64,000 bases of DNA from assembly GCA_016932415.1 (NCBI GenBank), contig JAFGCX010000011.1, positions 62,001 to 126,000 on the forward strand, in the 5' to 3' direction. Both the position numbers and the translations under genes were made by a program. This document shows positions 36,997 to 45,623 of this stretch, piece after piece; position 1 is the stretch's first letter, and the number at the start of each line of letters is the position of its first letter. Source of the DNA: Candidatus Krumholzibacteriota bacterium (lineage in GTDB: Bacteria; Krumholzibacteriota; Krumholzibacteriia; Krumholzibacteriales; Krumholzibacteriaceae). Under the pieces are notes generated by a model. That model saw only the letters and a program-made list of their open reading frames with translations, was not told the DNA's origin and made no database searches.

Positions 36997-37026
36997 ACTA
37001 TAGTTGCCAGAAGCAAGCTGTGTCAA
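36997..37026 (-). promoter_or_regulatory. Promoter of the deacetylase-pdxJ-methyltransferase-MATE operon
   Basis: On the minus strand a perfect TTGACA (37021-37026) and TATAGT (36997-37002) are 18 bases apart. The leader before ATG 36913 is about 77 bases and starts with a hairpin. Confidence 0.7.
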
Positions 37027-37058
37027 GGGTTCGGGCGAAGATGGCAGGCGGGTAGAAC

Positions 37059-37087
37059 AAAGCCCCCGCTGCCAGGGCGGAGGCTTT
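37059..37087 (-). terminator. Hairpin terminator after the lipoprotein gene
   Basis: AAAGCCTCCGC and GCGGGGGCTTT form an 11-bp stem with one T-G pair around a 7-base loop, 37 bases after the stop of the minus-strand lipoprotein gene. The trailing TGTTCT is a weak T-run. It separates the long right-hand operon from the promoter at 36997. By symmetry it could also act on the other strand. Confidence 0.55.
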
Positions 37088-37124
37088 AAACCCGTATCGT
37101 TTCCGATCGTCCGTCGACAGGGTA

Positions 37125-37718
37125 TTAACCTGCCGGCCTGTCATAGACTATGAATATCGCCCATTTGTCCGGATCATCATGATGCGGCCTGATTATAAAG
37201 TCGACATACATCCCCACCCCGGAGAGGGGAACAAGCTCTCCATGATGGTCGATCGTCGTCGTTATCGTATACTGCCTCGTTGTCAGGTAGCATTCGTCGC
37301 ATATATCAGTGTAAGGCTGCCAGCTCCCGGGAGAGGGATCGAGGGAAAGGACGAGGGCGGTGGCGTTGTTCCATACGTACATCGACCCCTCGACATCCTC
37401 GGCGAGAGTCATGAAGGGATCACCGCCGACCGGCACGTCGTCGGGCTGGTAATAGAATACGTACTCCTCTCCTTCGCCCTGGTAGAGGATGTTGGTGTAC
37501 TTTTCCTCCAGTTCGATCTTGCTCACCCTGTTGTAATACTTGTAGCAGAGGCTGATCGTCTCGATCACATCCTCTTTCTCGTAAAGCTCGGGCCAATCGA
37601 TTTCGACCGGCGGGGGTGGTTTCTTGTCCGTTTCGGGGTTAAGTATGCACCCCTCTATAAAAAAGAGCGCGGCTGAAAGATAAGCCGCTGCCAGCAGGCG
37701 ATTGGATATTCTACTCAT
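37125..37718 (-). CDS. Small lipoprotein, paralogue of its upstream neighbour
   Basis: A 197-residue protein with a signal peptide ending in FFIEGC, a slightly unusual lipobox whose Cys would carry the lipid. Behind a proline-rich spacer (KKPPPPVEIDWPELYEKEDV) comes a domain with ISLCYKYYNRVSKIELEEKY and a final strand KWAIFIVYDRPAG. The pattern of a helix with tyrosines, a beta sheet and a terminal tryptophan strand is shared with the next gene upstream and looks NTF2-like; I do not recognise a named family. The start at ATG 37718 has a near-perfect GGAGGAG site 7 bases upstream. It has its own promoter (37739-37767) and is followed by a terminator. The Cys pair in CDECYLTT might form a disulfide. 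Confidence 0.7.
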   Translation of the reverse strand: MSRISNRLLAAAYLSAALFFIEGCILNPETDKKPPPPVEIDWPELYEKEDVIETISLCYKYYNRVSKIELEEKYTNILYQGEGEEYVFYYQPDDVPVGGDPFMTLAEDVEGSMYVWNNATALVLSLDPSPGSWQPYTDICDECYLTTRQYTITTTIDHHGELVPLSGVGMYVDFIIRPHHDDPDKWAIFIVYDRPAG

Positions 37719-37738
37719 AATTACTCCTCCTGTAGTGG

Positions 37739-37767
37739 ATTTTAACATATTTTCTCTGTTATCGCAA
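37739..37767 (-). promoter_or_regulatory. Promoter of the 197-residue lipoprotein gene
   Basis: On the minus strand TTGCGA (37762-37767) and TAAAAT (37739-37744) are 17 bases apart, in an AT-rich stretch unlike its surroundings. The start of transcription would be about 15 bases before the ribosome-binding site. Confidence 0.6.
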
Positions 37768-37824
37768 GGTATCAAATAATGAATTGCGGTATATCTTACT
37801 TTCGCCTTCCTACAGGGGGCCTGG

Positions 37825-38391
37825 TCACTGCAGCGTTTTTCTCAGGTAACTTGACGTGGTATATTCATCTGAATAGATATCCGTATCCTCCCATCTGACA
37901 AGGACCCATCCCACCGAGCCTTTCTCTACGAAGAACTTCGCTATCCCGGCGTATATGACAGGCTCGACCGAACCCTCCGCCTCGAGGGTTATCACATACA
38001 TCCCCTCGAACTCCGCCTTTCCCACCCCGATATTCTCGCGCTCGAAGATCCCGTCCTCGTCGCCGAACTGTATCTTCCTCTCCCCGGTATAATCTCCTTT
38101 CAGCCTGTCGAGAAAGTTGATCTCGTTCTGCTTGTTCCAGCTTGTGAATTCCGGCCAGTCCTGGACCCTGGCGACAAACTCGAACTTCTCGTCGAGGCTT
38201 CTTTCATAATTGGAATTCGTCACCGCGTGAAACCCCGAACTGAGGTTGAGAAAGACATCTTTCGGAGAATTCGGTATCGCCCAGGGATCGCTGTCCTCGC
38301 CGGGCTGCTGCGGGACTCTGGCGTCGAAGAGACACCCTGAAAAGACGACAGCCGTCGCGACGAGTACTACTGAAAATATTCTTTTTTTCAT
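37825..38391 (-). CDS. Small lipoprotein, unrecognised family
   Basis: A 188-residue protein. Residues 1-20 (MKKRIFSVVLVATAVVFSGC) are a clear lipoprotein signal, with Cys20 the lipidated residue. The mature part contains NSPKDVFLNLSSGFHAVTNS and NYERSLDEKFEFVARVQDWP, then beta strands ending GWVLVRWEDTD. It shares this layout with the lipoprotein gene downstream, so the two are probably old duplicates. Function unknown; an NTF2-like fold is my guess. The ATG is preceded by AGGTGG, which spans the stop of the barrel-like gene directly upstream; the two genes are adjacent without a gap and are likely cotranslated. A longer frame from GTG at 38400 adds three residues. Confidence 0.7.
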   Translation of the reverse strand: MKKRIFSVVLVATAVVFSGCLFDARVPQQPGEDSDPWAIPNSPKDVFLNLSSGFHAVTNSNYERSLDEKFEFVARVQDWPEFTSWNKQNEINFLDRLKGDYTGERKIQFGDEDGIFERENIGVGKAEFEGMYVITLEAEGSVEPVIYAGIAKFFVEKGSVGWVLVRWEDTDIYSDEYTTSSYLRKTLQ

Positions 38392-38400
38392 ACTGACCAC

Positions 38401-40368
38401 CTAAAAATCAAGCGTGAAATTCGCGTTTATCTCCCAGAACTGCCTTCTGTCCTCCGAGAGGAAGGGACCGTATCTTTTTACATACGCTATATTGAGATCG
38501 AGCCTGCCGCTATCGGTAAACTCCGTCTTGTTCTCCATCCCTATCCTGAAATCTCCCGATTCGCTCGGAGAAGAAGTCCTCACGACCCTTTTTCCGTCGA
38601 CGAACCCGAGAGAGTTGCTAACCTGGTCCTTGAACTGCGTCTCGACAAAGAACGCCATATCCTCTTTCGGGGTATAGTTGAGATTCATCCTCAGCCTATG
38701 CTCGAGGTTTTCGTTCGTCGGCCCGTACAGCCTCGCCCCCCCGTCCCTCGAAGTATAACTGCCAGTATCCTTCATCTGATACCTGTGGTTGAATCCGAAC
38801 CTGAGTGGCCGCCATATCATGAAGGTCGCGTCGGTAGTAAGAACTGTGTTCCTGTTGAGATAGTTCCTGTCAGGGTCGAAGGAAAATTCCGTATAGTCCA
38901 CCTTGATCTCGTACCCCTGTTTGATCGTGACCCATTTCGCCGGGGATATCGAGAGTTCGGGAACGAACTTGTACTGAGAGTCGATCCTGTTGTCTCCGGA
39001 AAGCGTCGCGTCGATATTTATCGTCTCCCGCCGGTTCACGCTCCCGGTGATGCTGGTCCTTATGACTCTGAAGAGGTACGTATCGATCGTTCCCGCAAGC
39101 GACGAATAGAGATAATCAGCGTCCCTTGGATTCTGTTCCTTTTTCTTGAAGAATTTCTGCTTGAGGGTCATCGAACCTTTAAGCGACACCCTGAGAGAAT
39201 CATGGATCGCGTGGTTGAGCGATCCGTTCATCTCGTAATCCTTGACCCGATAGCTCGCCACCGATGTCGGGCCGAACTCGGTATCGGATTCTCCCCTGAG
39301 CATCGAGACCGACAGCGCGCCGTCGTCCGAGTATCTGTACGCGACGCTCGCCTTGAGATCGTTCGTCTCCAGTTCTTTGTTTCTCCGGTCTTCTATGAGA
39401 AAACGCTCGTCGGAATAGTTATGATCAAACTCTATTTCGACCGACAGGTCTTCAAAAGGTTCGATAGCCGTCTCCACCCGGAGGATCTCCCCCTTTATCC
39501 GGTTCTCTTCCCTTTGCGCGTCCTCCGGCCTGTCGAGGGCCTGCATCGAGTTTCCGAGCGGCGGATCTACCCTTCTCATCACGCCGATCTTTTTCGAATA
39601 TTTGACCTTTAGAAAGCTCTCGTCATCACCGGTGATTTCGAACGCCGCCCTGAAAGTGTCGACCCTGCTTGTGATGCCGTTGAATTCTATCGGTCCGACA
39701 TCACTCGCTTCCCTCTTGAAATTCGTTCCGAATCCGCCCCCTATCCCTATCCTGTCGCCGAGAGTGTAATTCTGGTACCCTCCCGTCTCAGCGGCGAAAG
39801 TCTTGTTGTACTTGAAGTCCTGCTGACCCTTCGAGCCCCTGCTCTTGAGAAAGAACTTTGTCTTTGAAGCTCCAAGCCTCGGATTCATATAATCAAAGTC
39901 GGCACCAACCGACTCGTCTTCCATTATGATCTCTTTCCCGTAGAGAGAAAGCCCGAGGCTCTTCTGTCTGGAGTAAGTCTCCCCGATCGAGATATTCAGG
40001 GTGTATTTCCCCGGATCGGTTTTCAGCGCCGACGCGAGGAAATTCTCCATGATCATTGTCATGTCCCTGCCACGGAATTTTTTCTCCGTGACTGTGAGGT
40101 TGCCGTTATATATCCAGCCATCTGCCGCCTGGTAGAGGGAAGACCCCCCCGTTTCTCCGAGGTAGTATGTCTCTGTGAATTGAAGTTTCGAAGTCGATTT
40201 TATCGACAGCCTGTCGATCCTGACGGTGTCTGCCACTGCCGGACTGGCAGCTACCGGCGAGGGATTGGGGGAACCCTGACCGCTTTCATCCGCCGTGGCA
40301 GGATTCGCCGTGGCAGCGGCGATATAGAATGCCGCCATCGATATTATCGTCTTTCCACAAAAGCTCAT
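38401..40368 (-). CDS. Putative outer-membrane beta-barrel protein
   Basis: A 655-residue protein with a signal peptide (about 1-27) and then a Pro/Ala/Ser linker. From about residue 50 onwards it is made of alternating amphipathic strands (for example SLRVSLKGSMTLKQKFFKKK, LRFGFNHRYQMKDTGSYTSR, RLRMNLNYTPKEDMAFFVET). It ends with NANFTLDF: the C-terminal Phe is the usual signal for the Bam insertion machinery. I count some two dozen possible strands, which fits a large barrel. No family is recognised, so transport, secretion or a structural role cannot be told apart. Its ATG overlaps the rsmA stop by 4 bases, and the lipoprotein gene follows at once; barrel and lipoproteins may form one complex. 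Confidence 0.65.
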   Translation of the reverse strand: MSFCGKTIISMAAFYIAAATANPATADESGQGSPNPSPVAASPAVADTVRIDRLSIKSTSKLQFTETYYLGETGGSSLYQAADGWIYNGNLTVTEKKFRGRDMTMIMENFLASALKTDPGKYTLNISIGETYSRQKSLGLSLYGKEIIMEDESVGADFDYMNPRLGASKTKFFLKSRGSKGQQDFKYNKTFAAETGGYQNYTLGDRIGIGGGFGTNFKREASDVGPIEFNGITSRVDTFRAAFEITGDDESFLKVKYSKKIGVMRRVDPPLGNSMQALDRPEDAQREENRIKGEILRVETAIEPFEDLSVEIEFDHNYSDERFLIEDRRNKELETNDLKASVAYRYSDDGALSVSMLRGESDTEFGPTSVASYRVKDYEMNGSLNHAIHDSLRVSLKGSMTLKQKFFKKKEQNPRDADYLYSSLAGTIDTYLFRVIRTSITGSVNRRETINIDATLSGDNRIDSQYKFVPELSISPAKWVTIKQGYEIKVDYTEFSFDPDRNYLNRNTVLTTDATFMIWRPLRFGFNHRYQMKDTGSYTSRDGGARLYGPTNENLEHRLRMNLNYTPKEDMAFFVETQFKDQVSNSLGFVDGKRVVRTSSPSESGDFRIGMENKTEFTDSGRLDLNIAYVKRYGPFLSEDRRQFWEINANFTLDF

Positions 40369-41192
40369 TGCTGCCTCATCAACTCAAGATATCTTTCAAA
40401 GAGAATGAACCATTGGCCGAGAGAAAGCTCTTCCGCTCTGCTCCCGAGATCGACTCCCGTTTTTTTTTCGAGCTCAAAAGAAAAACCCTTTTTGTCGACG
40501 CCCCGGGGCCCTTCAATAAGATTTGAAATTTTTTTCCGCCTCTGCGAAAAAGCCATTTTCAGAAAGAGGAGGAAAGATCTCCTCTCCTCCGGGGCTCCCG
40601 GGATCTGTTTCGGCTCGAACTTCAGAACGACGCTGTCTATCTTCGGTCTCGGCCGGAACGATCCGGCTTTTACAGCGGCGACCTTTTCAATCCCGAAATA
40701 CGCCTGCATAAAGACAGAAAGGATACCACAATCGCGTTTTCCCGGCGAAGCAAGAATCCTCTCGCCCACTTCTTTCTGCATCATTATCACCGAACGCGTG
40801 CTTCTGACCGCTTCAGGCAGTTTGAGCAATATCGAACTCGTCAGCATATAAGGGATGTTGCCCGCGATGACATATTCAGCCCATCCTCTTTTTTCCCCTT
40901 CTAGATCGAAATCGATATCGATGATATCGGCGTCGACGATCTCGACGCTGCCGTACGAATGGCAAACCTCCCGCAGCTGGCGCGCCAGACCGGCGTCCAC
41001 CTCGAACGCGGCAAGACGCGCTCCCGCTTCGGCAAGGGGTATTGTGAGAGCTCCCTTTCCCGGGCCTATCTCGAAGACAGGTACAGGTCCACCCTGCATC
41101 ACCGCGCCGACTATCCGGCCGATAACCGCTTTTGAGATCAGAAAATTCTGACCGAGGCTTTTCCTTGGCCTCTGACCTGACTTTTCTATCAA
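40365..41192 (-). CDS. rsmA: 16S rRNA dimethyladenosine transferase RsmA (KsgA)
   Basis: Adds two methyl groups to each of two adjacent adenosines near the 3' end of 16S rRNA late in ribosome assembly. The 275-residue length is standard. The N-terminal KSLGQNFL, the SAM-binding FEIGPGKGALT (about 40-50), the DADIIDIDF acidic motif and the catalytic NIPYMLTSSILLK (motif IV, NLPY-like) are present, followed by the small C-terminal helical domain. Translation starts at TTG 41192 with GGAGG about 7 bases upstream; no better start exists. It overlaps the barrel gene by 4 bases. Confidence 0.96.
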   Translation of the reverse strand: MIEKSGQRPRKSLGQNFLISKAVIGRIVGAVMQGGPVPVFEIGPGKGALTIPLAEAGARLAAFEVDAGLARQLREVCHSYGSVEIVDADIIDIDFDLEGEKRGWAEYVIAGNIPYMLTSSILLKLPEAVRSTRSVIMMQKEVGERILASPGKRDCGILSVFMQAYFGIEKVAAVKAGSFRPRPKIDSVVLKFEPKQIPGAPEERRSFLLFLKMAFSQRRKKISNLIEGPRGVDKKGFSFELEKKTGVDLGSRAEELSLGQWFILFERYLELMRQQ

Positions 41193-41273
41193 TCCTTGCC
41201 TCCGGCTAGATCGAAAATATTTCTGTTTTCCCAGGGGAATCGCGTCGGAGCCTTTCCACGCTCAGCGGAAGGC

Positions 41274-41681
41274 TTATTCGCCTCTCGTTCCGCAACGCGG
41301 GCAGAAACCCTCGTTCGCCTTATATTCGATGTTGCATACAGGACAGAAAAACGAGGAGTCGAGATGTTTTTCTATCACTTTCTGCGCTTTTTCCCATTCT
41401 TCCGCCTGTACGAGTAATATCATACCAGAAGGATCGAGCGATTTCAATAAAAGAGACTTTATCCCGTTTTCACGAAGGATCTTTTCGCGATGCCCGGCAA
41501 TGAAACCGCGCCTGAAAAACCCTATTCCCTGCCACTTAACTCTGCCGGCCTCCTCGAAGTGCCTGTCGCAGACCGCTACTCCATCGATCAAAAAATCAAC
41601 GCTGTCGGTCTCTTCTCCGCATATCGCGCATCGCCTCGTCTTATTCACCCCTGATATCCTGTCCTGCCGCTCCCGATCCAT
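41274..41681 (-). CDS. Small protein with two zinc knuckle pairs
   Basis: A 135-residue protein with CAIC (about residues 18-21) near the N-terminus and a final CPVC ... CPRCG zinc ribbon (about 113-132). Between them, KSLLLKSLDPSGMILLVQAEEWEKAQKVI resembles the ferredoxin-like DUF2007 fold found in small signal-transduction proteins. A dual-zinc adaptor or regulator is possible, but no function can be assigned. It starts 7 bases after the tatD/radical-SAM fusion gene. The ATG at 41681 has only a weak CAGGA upstream; a GTG at residue 12 is an alternative start. A bulged hairpin (41249-41274) lies directly behind its stop codon. Confidence 0.6.
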   Translation of the reverse strand: MDRERQDRISGVNKTRRCAICGEETDSVDFLIDGVAVCDRHFEEAGRVKWQGIGFFRRGFIAGHREKILRENGIKSLLLKSLDPSGMILLVQAEEWEKAQKVIEKHLDSSFFCPVCNIEYKANEGFCPRCGTRGE

Positions 41682-41688
41682 TCCTGGA

Positions 41689-43083
41689 TCAGAATATTCC
41701 CGAAGCGGGAGCTATGTGGTATTTTCGAATTTTAAACTCCGCGCCCTTTATCTTTCCGACCAGTTTTCGCGCTTCCCCGATATCTACCCCCGGGTAATCA
41801 AGGACCGTCACGATAGTATCAATCCTTGAAGCAGCCGCCTTTCGAATAAAATCAAGGACCGCGTCGAAGGCTTTTCCACCGGCGTCGGGCCTGCAGAGCC
41901 TCAGATACGAATCCCTGTCGGGAGCATTGAGGCTTATCGATACCGACGAGAAACTCTCTTCAAGTTCGGGGATTATATCGCGCCGGTTTATCATGTTTCC
42001 CTGCCCGTTCGTATTGAGCCTGACCGGAAGACCGGCCCTTTTCACCATGCTTGCGACCTCCACGATCTCCTTCACTCTCGTCGCAGGTTCCCCGTAACCG
42101 CAGAAGACGATCTCTTTGAATTTTCCTTCGTCAAGATACTTCCCCGCTGCCGCTGTCATATCCGCGGGCGAAGGATCGACGGCGAGATCGAGGTTGTAAC
42201 CGTATAGTGTCTTCCCCGGCTGTTCGCGTGAGCAGAAGAGACAGCTGTTCGTGCAGCTTGAAGTTGGATTTATATAGAGCCTGTCGCCGATCGAATACGC
42301 CACGCTTGCAGGCAGATCTCGCTCTCCATGCATCAGTCTGCGATAGTTCACCTCCGCGGCCCGTTCGATGTCGGAGACCCCCACGCTCCTGAGCCCGGCG
42401 AATTTTTCGGCGATGATCTTTACGTAGGCCGGTTCGTTCCTTTTTCCCCTGTACGGGACGGGCGTAAGGTAGGGACAATCCGTTTCGAGGACGAATCCAG
42501 AGGAAGGGAGCCTCTCGACGATATCGGGAAGCTTCGAATTCTTGTACGTCAGCGGTCCGCCTATTCCCACAATAAACCCGAGTTCAAGTATCTTTGCCAG
42601 TTCGTCAGGCCCTCCCGAGAACGCGTGGAATATCCCACCCGCTCGCGAAGCGCCCTCTTCCTCAAGTATCCTTACAAGATCCTCGAAAGCGTCCCTGCAA
42701 TGGATGACTATCGGTTTCGAAAACCGCAGCGCCAGCCCGATCTGCCTTCTCAACACATCCTGCTGGACATCTCTCGGGGAAAGGTCCCTGTAGTAATCGA
42801 GGCCGATCTCCCCCACGGCGAGGACTTTCTTTTTGAGAAGAAGAGGTTTGATCTTTTCCTCGAGAGAGGGAGACCAGTCGGTCGCGTGATGAGGATGTAT
42901 GCCCGCGGCAGCGTATATTCCCGGATATTTTTCCGCCAGCGCGATCGTGGCGTCGATAGAGGAAGGATCATATCCAACGTTGAGGATCTCCCCTATCCCG
43001 GCCTTCCCGGCTCTTTCCATCACTTCACCGAAGTCGTCCCTGAACTCGGACATATTGAGATGAGCGTGAGAATCAATCAGCAT
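41689..43083 (-). CDS. TatD-family nuclease fused to a radical SAM domain
   Basis: A 464-residue fusion. Residues 1-255 are a TatD metallo-hydrolase with all metal ligands visible: His6 and His8 (DSHAHLN), Glu92 (VGEIGLDYY), His128 (VIHCRD), His153 (FHAFSGG) and Asp202 (ETDCPYLTP). TatD acts as a 3'-5' DNase in repair. Residues 265-464 are a radical SAM domain with the iron-sulfur motif Cys277-Cys281-Cys284 (SSCTNSCLFC). Free-standing and fused radical SAM partners of TatD are known (TatD-linked rSAM family), but their reaction is not. The fused domain is short (about 200 residues) and may need another protein. It lies 8 bases after metG and directly before a zinc-knuckle gene. I see no frameshift at the domain junction, so the fusion looks genuine. 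Confidence 0.88.
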   Translation of the reverse strand: MLIDSHAHLNMSEFRDDFGEVMERAGKAGIGEILNVGYDPSSIDATIALAEKYPGIYAAAGIHPHHATDWSPSLEEKIKPLLLKKKVLAVGEIGLDYYRDLSPRDVQQDVLRRQIGLALRFSKPIVIHCRDAFEDLVRILEEEGASRAGGIFHAFSGGPDELAKILELGFIVGIGGPLTYKNSKLPDIVERLPSSGFVLETDCPYLTPVPYRGKRNEPAYVKIIAEKFAGLRSVGVSDIERAAEVNYRRLMHGERDLPASVAYSIGDRLYINPTSSCTNSCLFCSREQPGKTLYGYNLDLAVDPSPADMTAAAGKYLDEGKFKEIVFCGYGEPATRVKEIVEVASMVKRAGLPVRLNTNGQGNMINRRDIIPELEESFSSVSISLNAPDRDSYLRLCRPDAGGKAFDAVLDFIRKAAASRIDTIVTVLDYPGVDIGEARKLVGKIKGAEFKIRKYHIAPASGIF

Positions 43084-43090
43084 ATCTCTG

Positions 43091-44629
43091 TCAATCCTTG
43101 AAAATATCTTCCGGATCTTCCTGTATTCTCGGAAAAAGAGGGGAGGGCTGACTTATCTTTACCGCCGCGCAGCTTTTCGGAGGAAGATCGTCCAGCGAAA
43201 GGCCATCCTGACCGAGCTGCCCTGACAGCTCTTTCATGCGCTCCGGCATAAAGGGGGAAAGGACGACGGCCGAGCTCCTGAGCACGGCAAGCAGTTCCCT
43301 GAAAACCGCTTTCAACTCCTCCTTTTTTGATTCGTCTTTCGCCAGAACCCATGGGCTTTTTTCCTCTATATACCTGTTCGCTCTCTGTATGACAGTCCAG
43401 AAAGCCCCTAGCGCCCTGGAGAATTCAAGGTTTTCCATATTCTCCCGGTATCCATCGAGAGCGGTGGCAAGATCTTCGTAAAGATCGTTGCGCGAATCGA
43501 AAGGCGCCTCGTCGATATTCCCGCCAAGATATTTCGAGATCATCGCGAGGGTCCTGCTGGAAAGATTCCCGAGTTCGTTCGCCAGGTCGGCATTATATCT
43601 GTTTACCAAAATATCGACAGATATATCCCCGTCCTTGTCGAACGGGACTTCCCTCATGAGAAGATACCGGAGAGGATCAGCTCCGAAGACTGCCGCCATC
43701 TTTGCCGGATCCAGAATATTTCCCCGCGATTTGCTCATCTTCTCCCCGGCGAGCGATATGAATCCGTGAGCAAAGACGCTTTTCGGCAGTTCTACTCCCG
43801 CGGCCATAAGCATCGAGGGCCATATTACGCAGTGGAACCTTGTTATATCCTTGCCGATCACATGAAAATCGGCGGGCCAGTACTTTTCGAATGCGCCGCT
43901 TTCTTCCCCGCCGTAATCGAGAGCTGAGATATAGTTGGTCAGAGCGTCGAACCATACATAGACGACATGACCGGGATCGATCGGGAGAGGGATCCCCCAC
44001 GCTACTCCCGCTCTTGATATCGAGACGTCATGAAGTCCGCTCTTTATCACGTTAAGCACTTCGTTCGCCCTCGTCTTCGGCCTGATGAAACCTGGATTCT
44101 TCTCGATATGATCGAGAAGCGGTTTCTCGAATTTAGACAGGGCGAAGAAATAGTTCTCCTCGCTGATACTTTTCGGCGCCTGCTTGTGGCTGGGGCATAG
44201 CCCGTCGACCAGGTCTTTCTCGCTGATGAATTCCTCGCACGATTCGCAGTAGAGTCCTTCGTATTTTCCCTTATAGATATATCCATTCTCGTGGATCCTG
44301 GTGAACAGGCAGCTGACTGCCTTTTCGTGCCGCTTCTCCGTCGTATGTATGAAATCGTCGTACGAGATATTCAGTTTTTTCCAGGTCCCGGTGAATTCTT
44401 CCGACATGATCCTGCAATAATCGAGCGGTTCCATATCTCTTTTTCGAGCTTCGCGTTCGACATTTGTGCTGTGCTCGTCGTTGCCCATCACAAAATGCGT
44501 CTCGAACCCGCAGAGCCTTTTGTACCTTGCCATACAATCGGCCCCGATCTTTTCATACGCCGTCCCAAGGTGGGGTTTCTGGTTCACGTAGTCGATCGCA
44601 GTCGTGATATAGAACCTCTTTTTACTCAT
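43091..44629 (-). CDS. metG: Methionyl-tRNA synthetase
   Basis: Attaches methionine to its tRNA. The 512-residue protein has the Rossmann core with the HIGH-type motif HLGT (about 20-23, in QKPHLGTAYE) and KMSKSRGN (about 297-304). The zinc-binding insert has CESCEEF and CPSHK, and the anticodon-binding helical domain forms the C-terminal half. It lacks the C-terminal EMAP/tRNA-binding domain, like other short bacterial forms. I prefer ATG 44629, preceded by GGAG with a 4-base spacer; an in-frame ATG at 44647 overlaps the ricT stop (ATGA) and would add six residues. Membership in this operon, between ricT and tatD, is common in many bacteria. Confidence 0.96.
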   Translation of the reverse strand: MSKKRFYITTAIDYVNQKPHLGTAYEKIGADCMARYKRLCGFETHFVMGNDEHSTNVEREARKRDMEPLDYCRIMSEEFTGTWKKLNISYDDFIHTTEKRHEKAVSCLFTRIHENGYIYKGKYEGLYCESCEEFISEKDLVDGLCPSHKQAPKSISEENYFFALSKFEKPLLDHIEKNPGFIRPKTRANEVLNVIKSGLHDVSISRAGVAWGIPLPIDPGHVVYVWFDALTNYISALDYGGEESGAFEKYWPADFHVIGKDITRFHCVIWPSMLMAAGVELPKSVFAHGFISLAGEKMSKSRGNILDPAKMAAVFGADPLRYLLMREVPFDKDGDISVDILVNRYNADLANELGNLSSRTLAMISKYLGGNIDEAPFDSRNDLYEDLATALDGYRENMENLEFSRALGAFWTVIQRANRYIEEKSPWVLAKDESKKEELKAVFRELLAVLRSSAVVLSPFMPERMKELSGQLGQDGLSLDDLPPKSCAAVKISQPSPLFPRIQEDPEDIFKD

Positions 44630-44643
44630 CCTTCTCCCGATCG

Positions 44644-45528
44644 TCATTCGTCAAGATCTTCATCCTTGAATTTCTTGAGCAGTTCTTCCTCGTCAATGAT
44701 CTCATCCTCGGGTTCTTCCTCGATCTCGCATATCCCGAGTTCTTCCCTGAATTTATCAAGAGATATCTCTATCGTATTGGCATCCTCGTCAGTAAGAGAG
44801 ATCGTCTCGTTGAACAGGTTGATCTTGTCCAGCCTGTGTCTCGATCCGAAACATTTTATCTTGCTCCCGACTTTCGGGATGTCCTTCATCAGTTCCATAT
44901 AATCAGACAGTTCGTACGCGAGGCAGCACATGAGCCTCCCGCAGGCGCCGGATATCTTTGCCGGTGTCAGCGGCAGGTTCTGATCTTTCGCCATTTTGAG
45001 CGTCACCGGTTCGAAGTCCTTGAGAAAAGTCGAGCAGCACAGCCTGCGGCCGCACATCCCCATGCCGTCGAATCTTCGCGCTTCGTCCCTTACGCCGATC
45101 TGCCGCAGATCGATCCTCGTCCTGAAAACAGAGGCGAGGTCCTTGACGAGTTCCCTGAAATCGATCCTGCCGTCCGAAGTAAAGTAGAAGGTGATCTTGT
45201 TTCCGTCGAACTGGTACTCAACGTCGACGAGTTTCATGTCGAGTTTATGGCTTTCCGCTTTTTCCTGGCATATCGAGAGAGCTTCCTTTTCCTTCTCCCT
45301 CACCTCTTTCATCATCTCGAGATCTTTATCGGTAGCGTGCCGGACGACTTCTTTCGCGTTTACCGGGATATCCCTGGCATGTACCTGCGCGAGCGAGATT
45401 ATAAGACCCATATCTTCACCGCGGTCAGCCTGAACTATGCAATAGTTACCTTTTCTGAGATAAAGGGCTCTTGAGTTTTTGAAATATTCTTTTCTTTGAG
45501 CTTTGAACTGGATCTCTACGATTTCCAT
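44644..45528 (-). CDS. ricT: RicT/PSP1 domain protein (YaaT-like)
   Basis: A 294-residue member of the PSP1 C-terminal domain family. In Bacillus, RicT (YaaT) is part of a complex with RicA and RicF that carries iron-sulfur clusters and affects RNA processing by RNase Y. The core here has DLRQIGVRDEARRFDGMGMC, then CGRRLCCSTFLKDF and GACGRLMCCLAYE. The C-G-x-x-L-C-C and C-x-x-x-x-C-C cysteine sets match the family's metal-binding positions. The tail is strongly acidic (about 265-294), which is not usual for the Bacillus protein. No ricA or ricF gene is in the window. Position between holB and metG is conserved in many genomes and supports the call. Confidence 0.9.
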   Translation of the reverse strand: MEIVEIQFKAQRKEYFKNSRALYLRKGNYCIVQADRGEDMGLIISLAQVHARDIPVNAKEVVRHATDKDLEMMKEVREKEKEALSICQEKAESHKLDMKLVDVEYQFDGNKITFYFTSDGRIDFRELVKDLASVFRTRIDLRQIGVRDEARRFDGMGMCGRRLCCSTFLKDFEPVTLKMAKDQNLPLTPAKISGACGRLMCCLAYELSDYMELMKDIPKVGSKIKCFGSRHRLDKINLFNETISLTDEDANTIEISLDKFREELGICEIEEEPEDEIIDEEELLKKFKDEDLDE

Positions 45529-45623
45529 GAGAGCATCTCACCCCAGTCGATGTTATTGTTGAAAAGGGCAGCAGCAATCTGCTTTCTGTCCCTTCATCAC
45601 CTGCTTTACGGTGTAAAAGGAAT

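Noticed and set aside
41249-41274. Hairpin behind the zinc-knuckle gene as terminator
   Set aside because: The stem (AGCCTTCC/GGAAAGGCT) has a bulge and no T-run, and rsmA follows in the same direction without a visible promoter.
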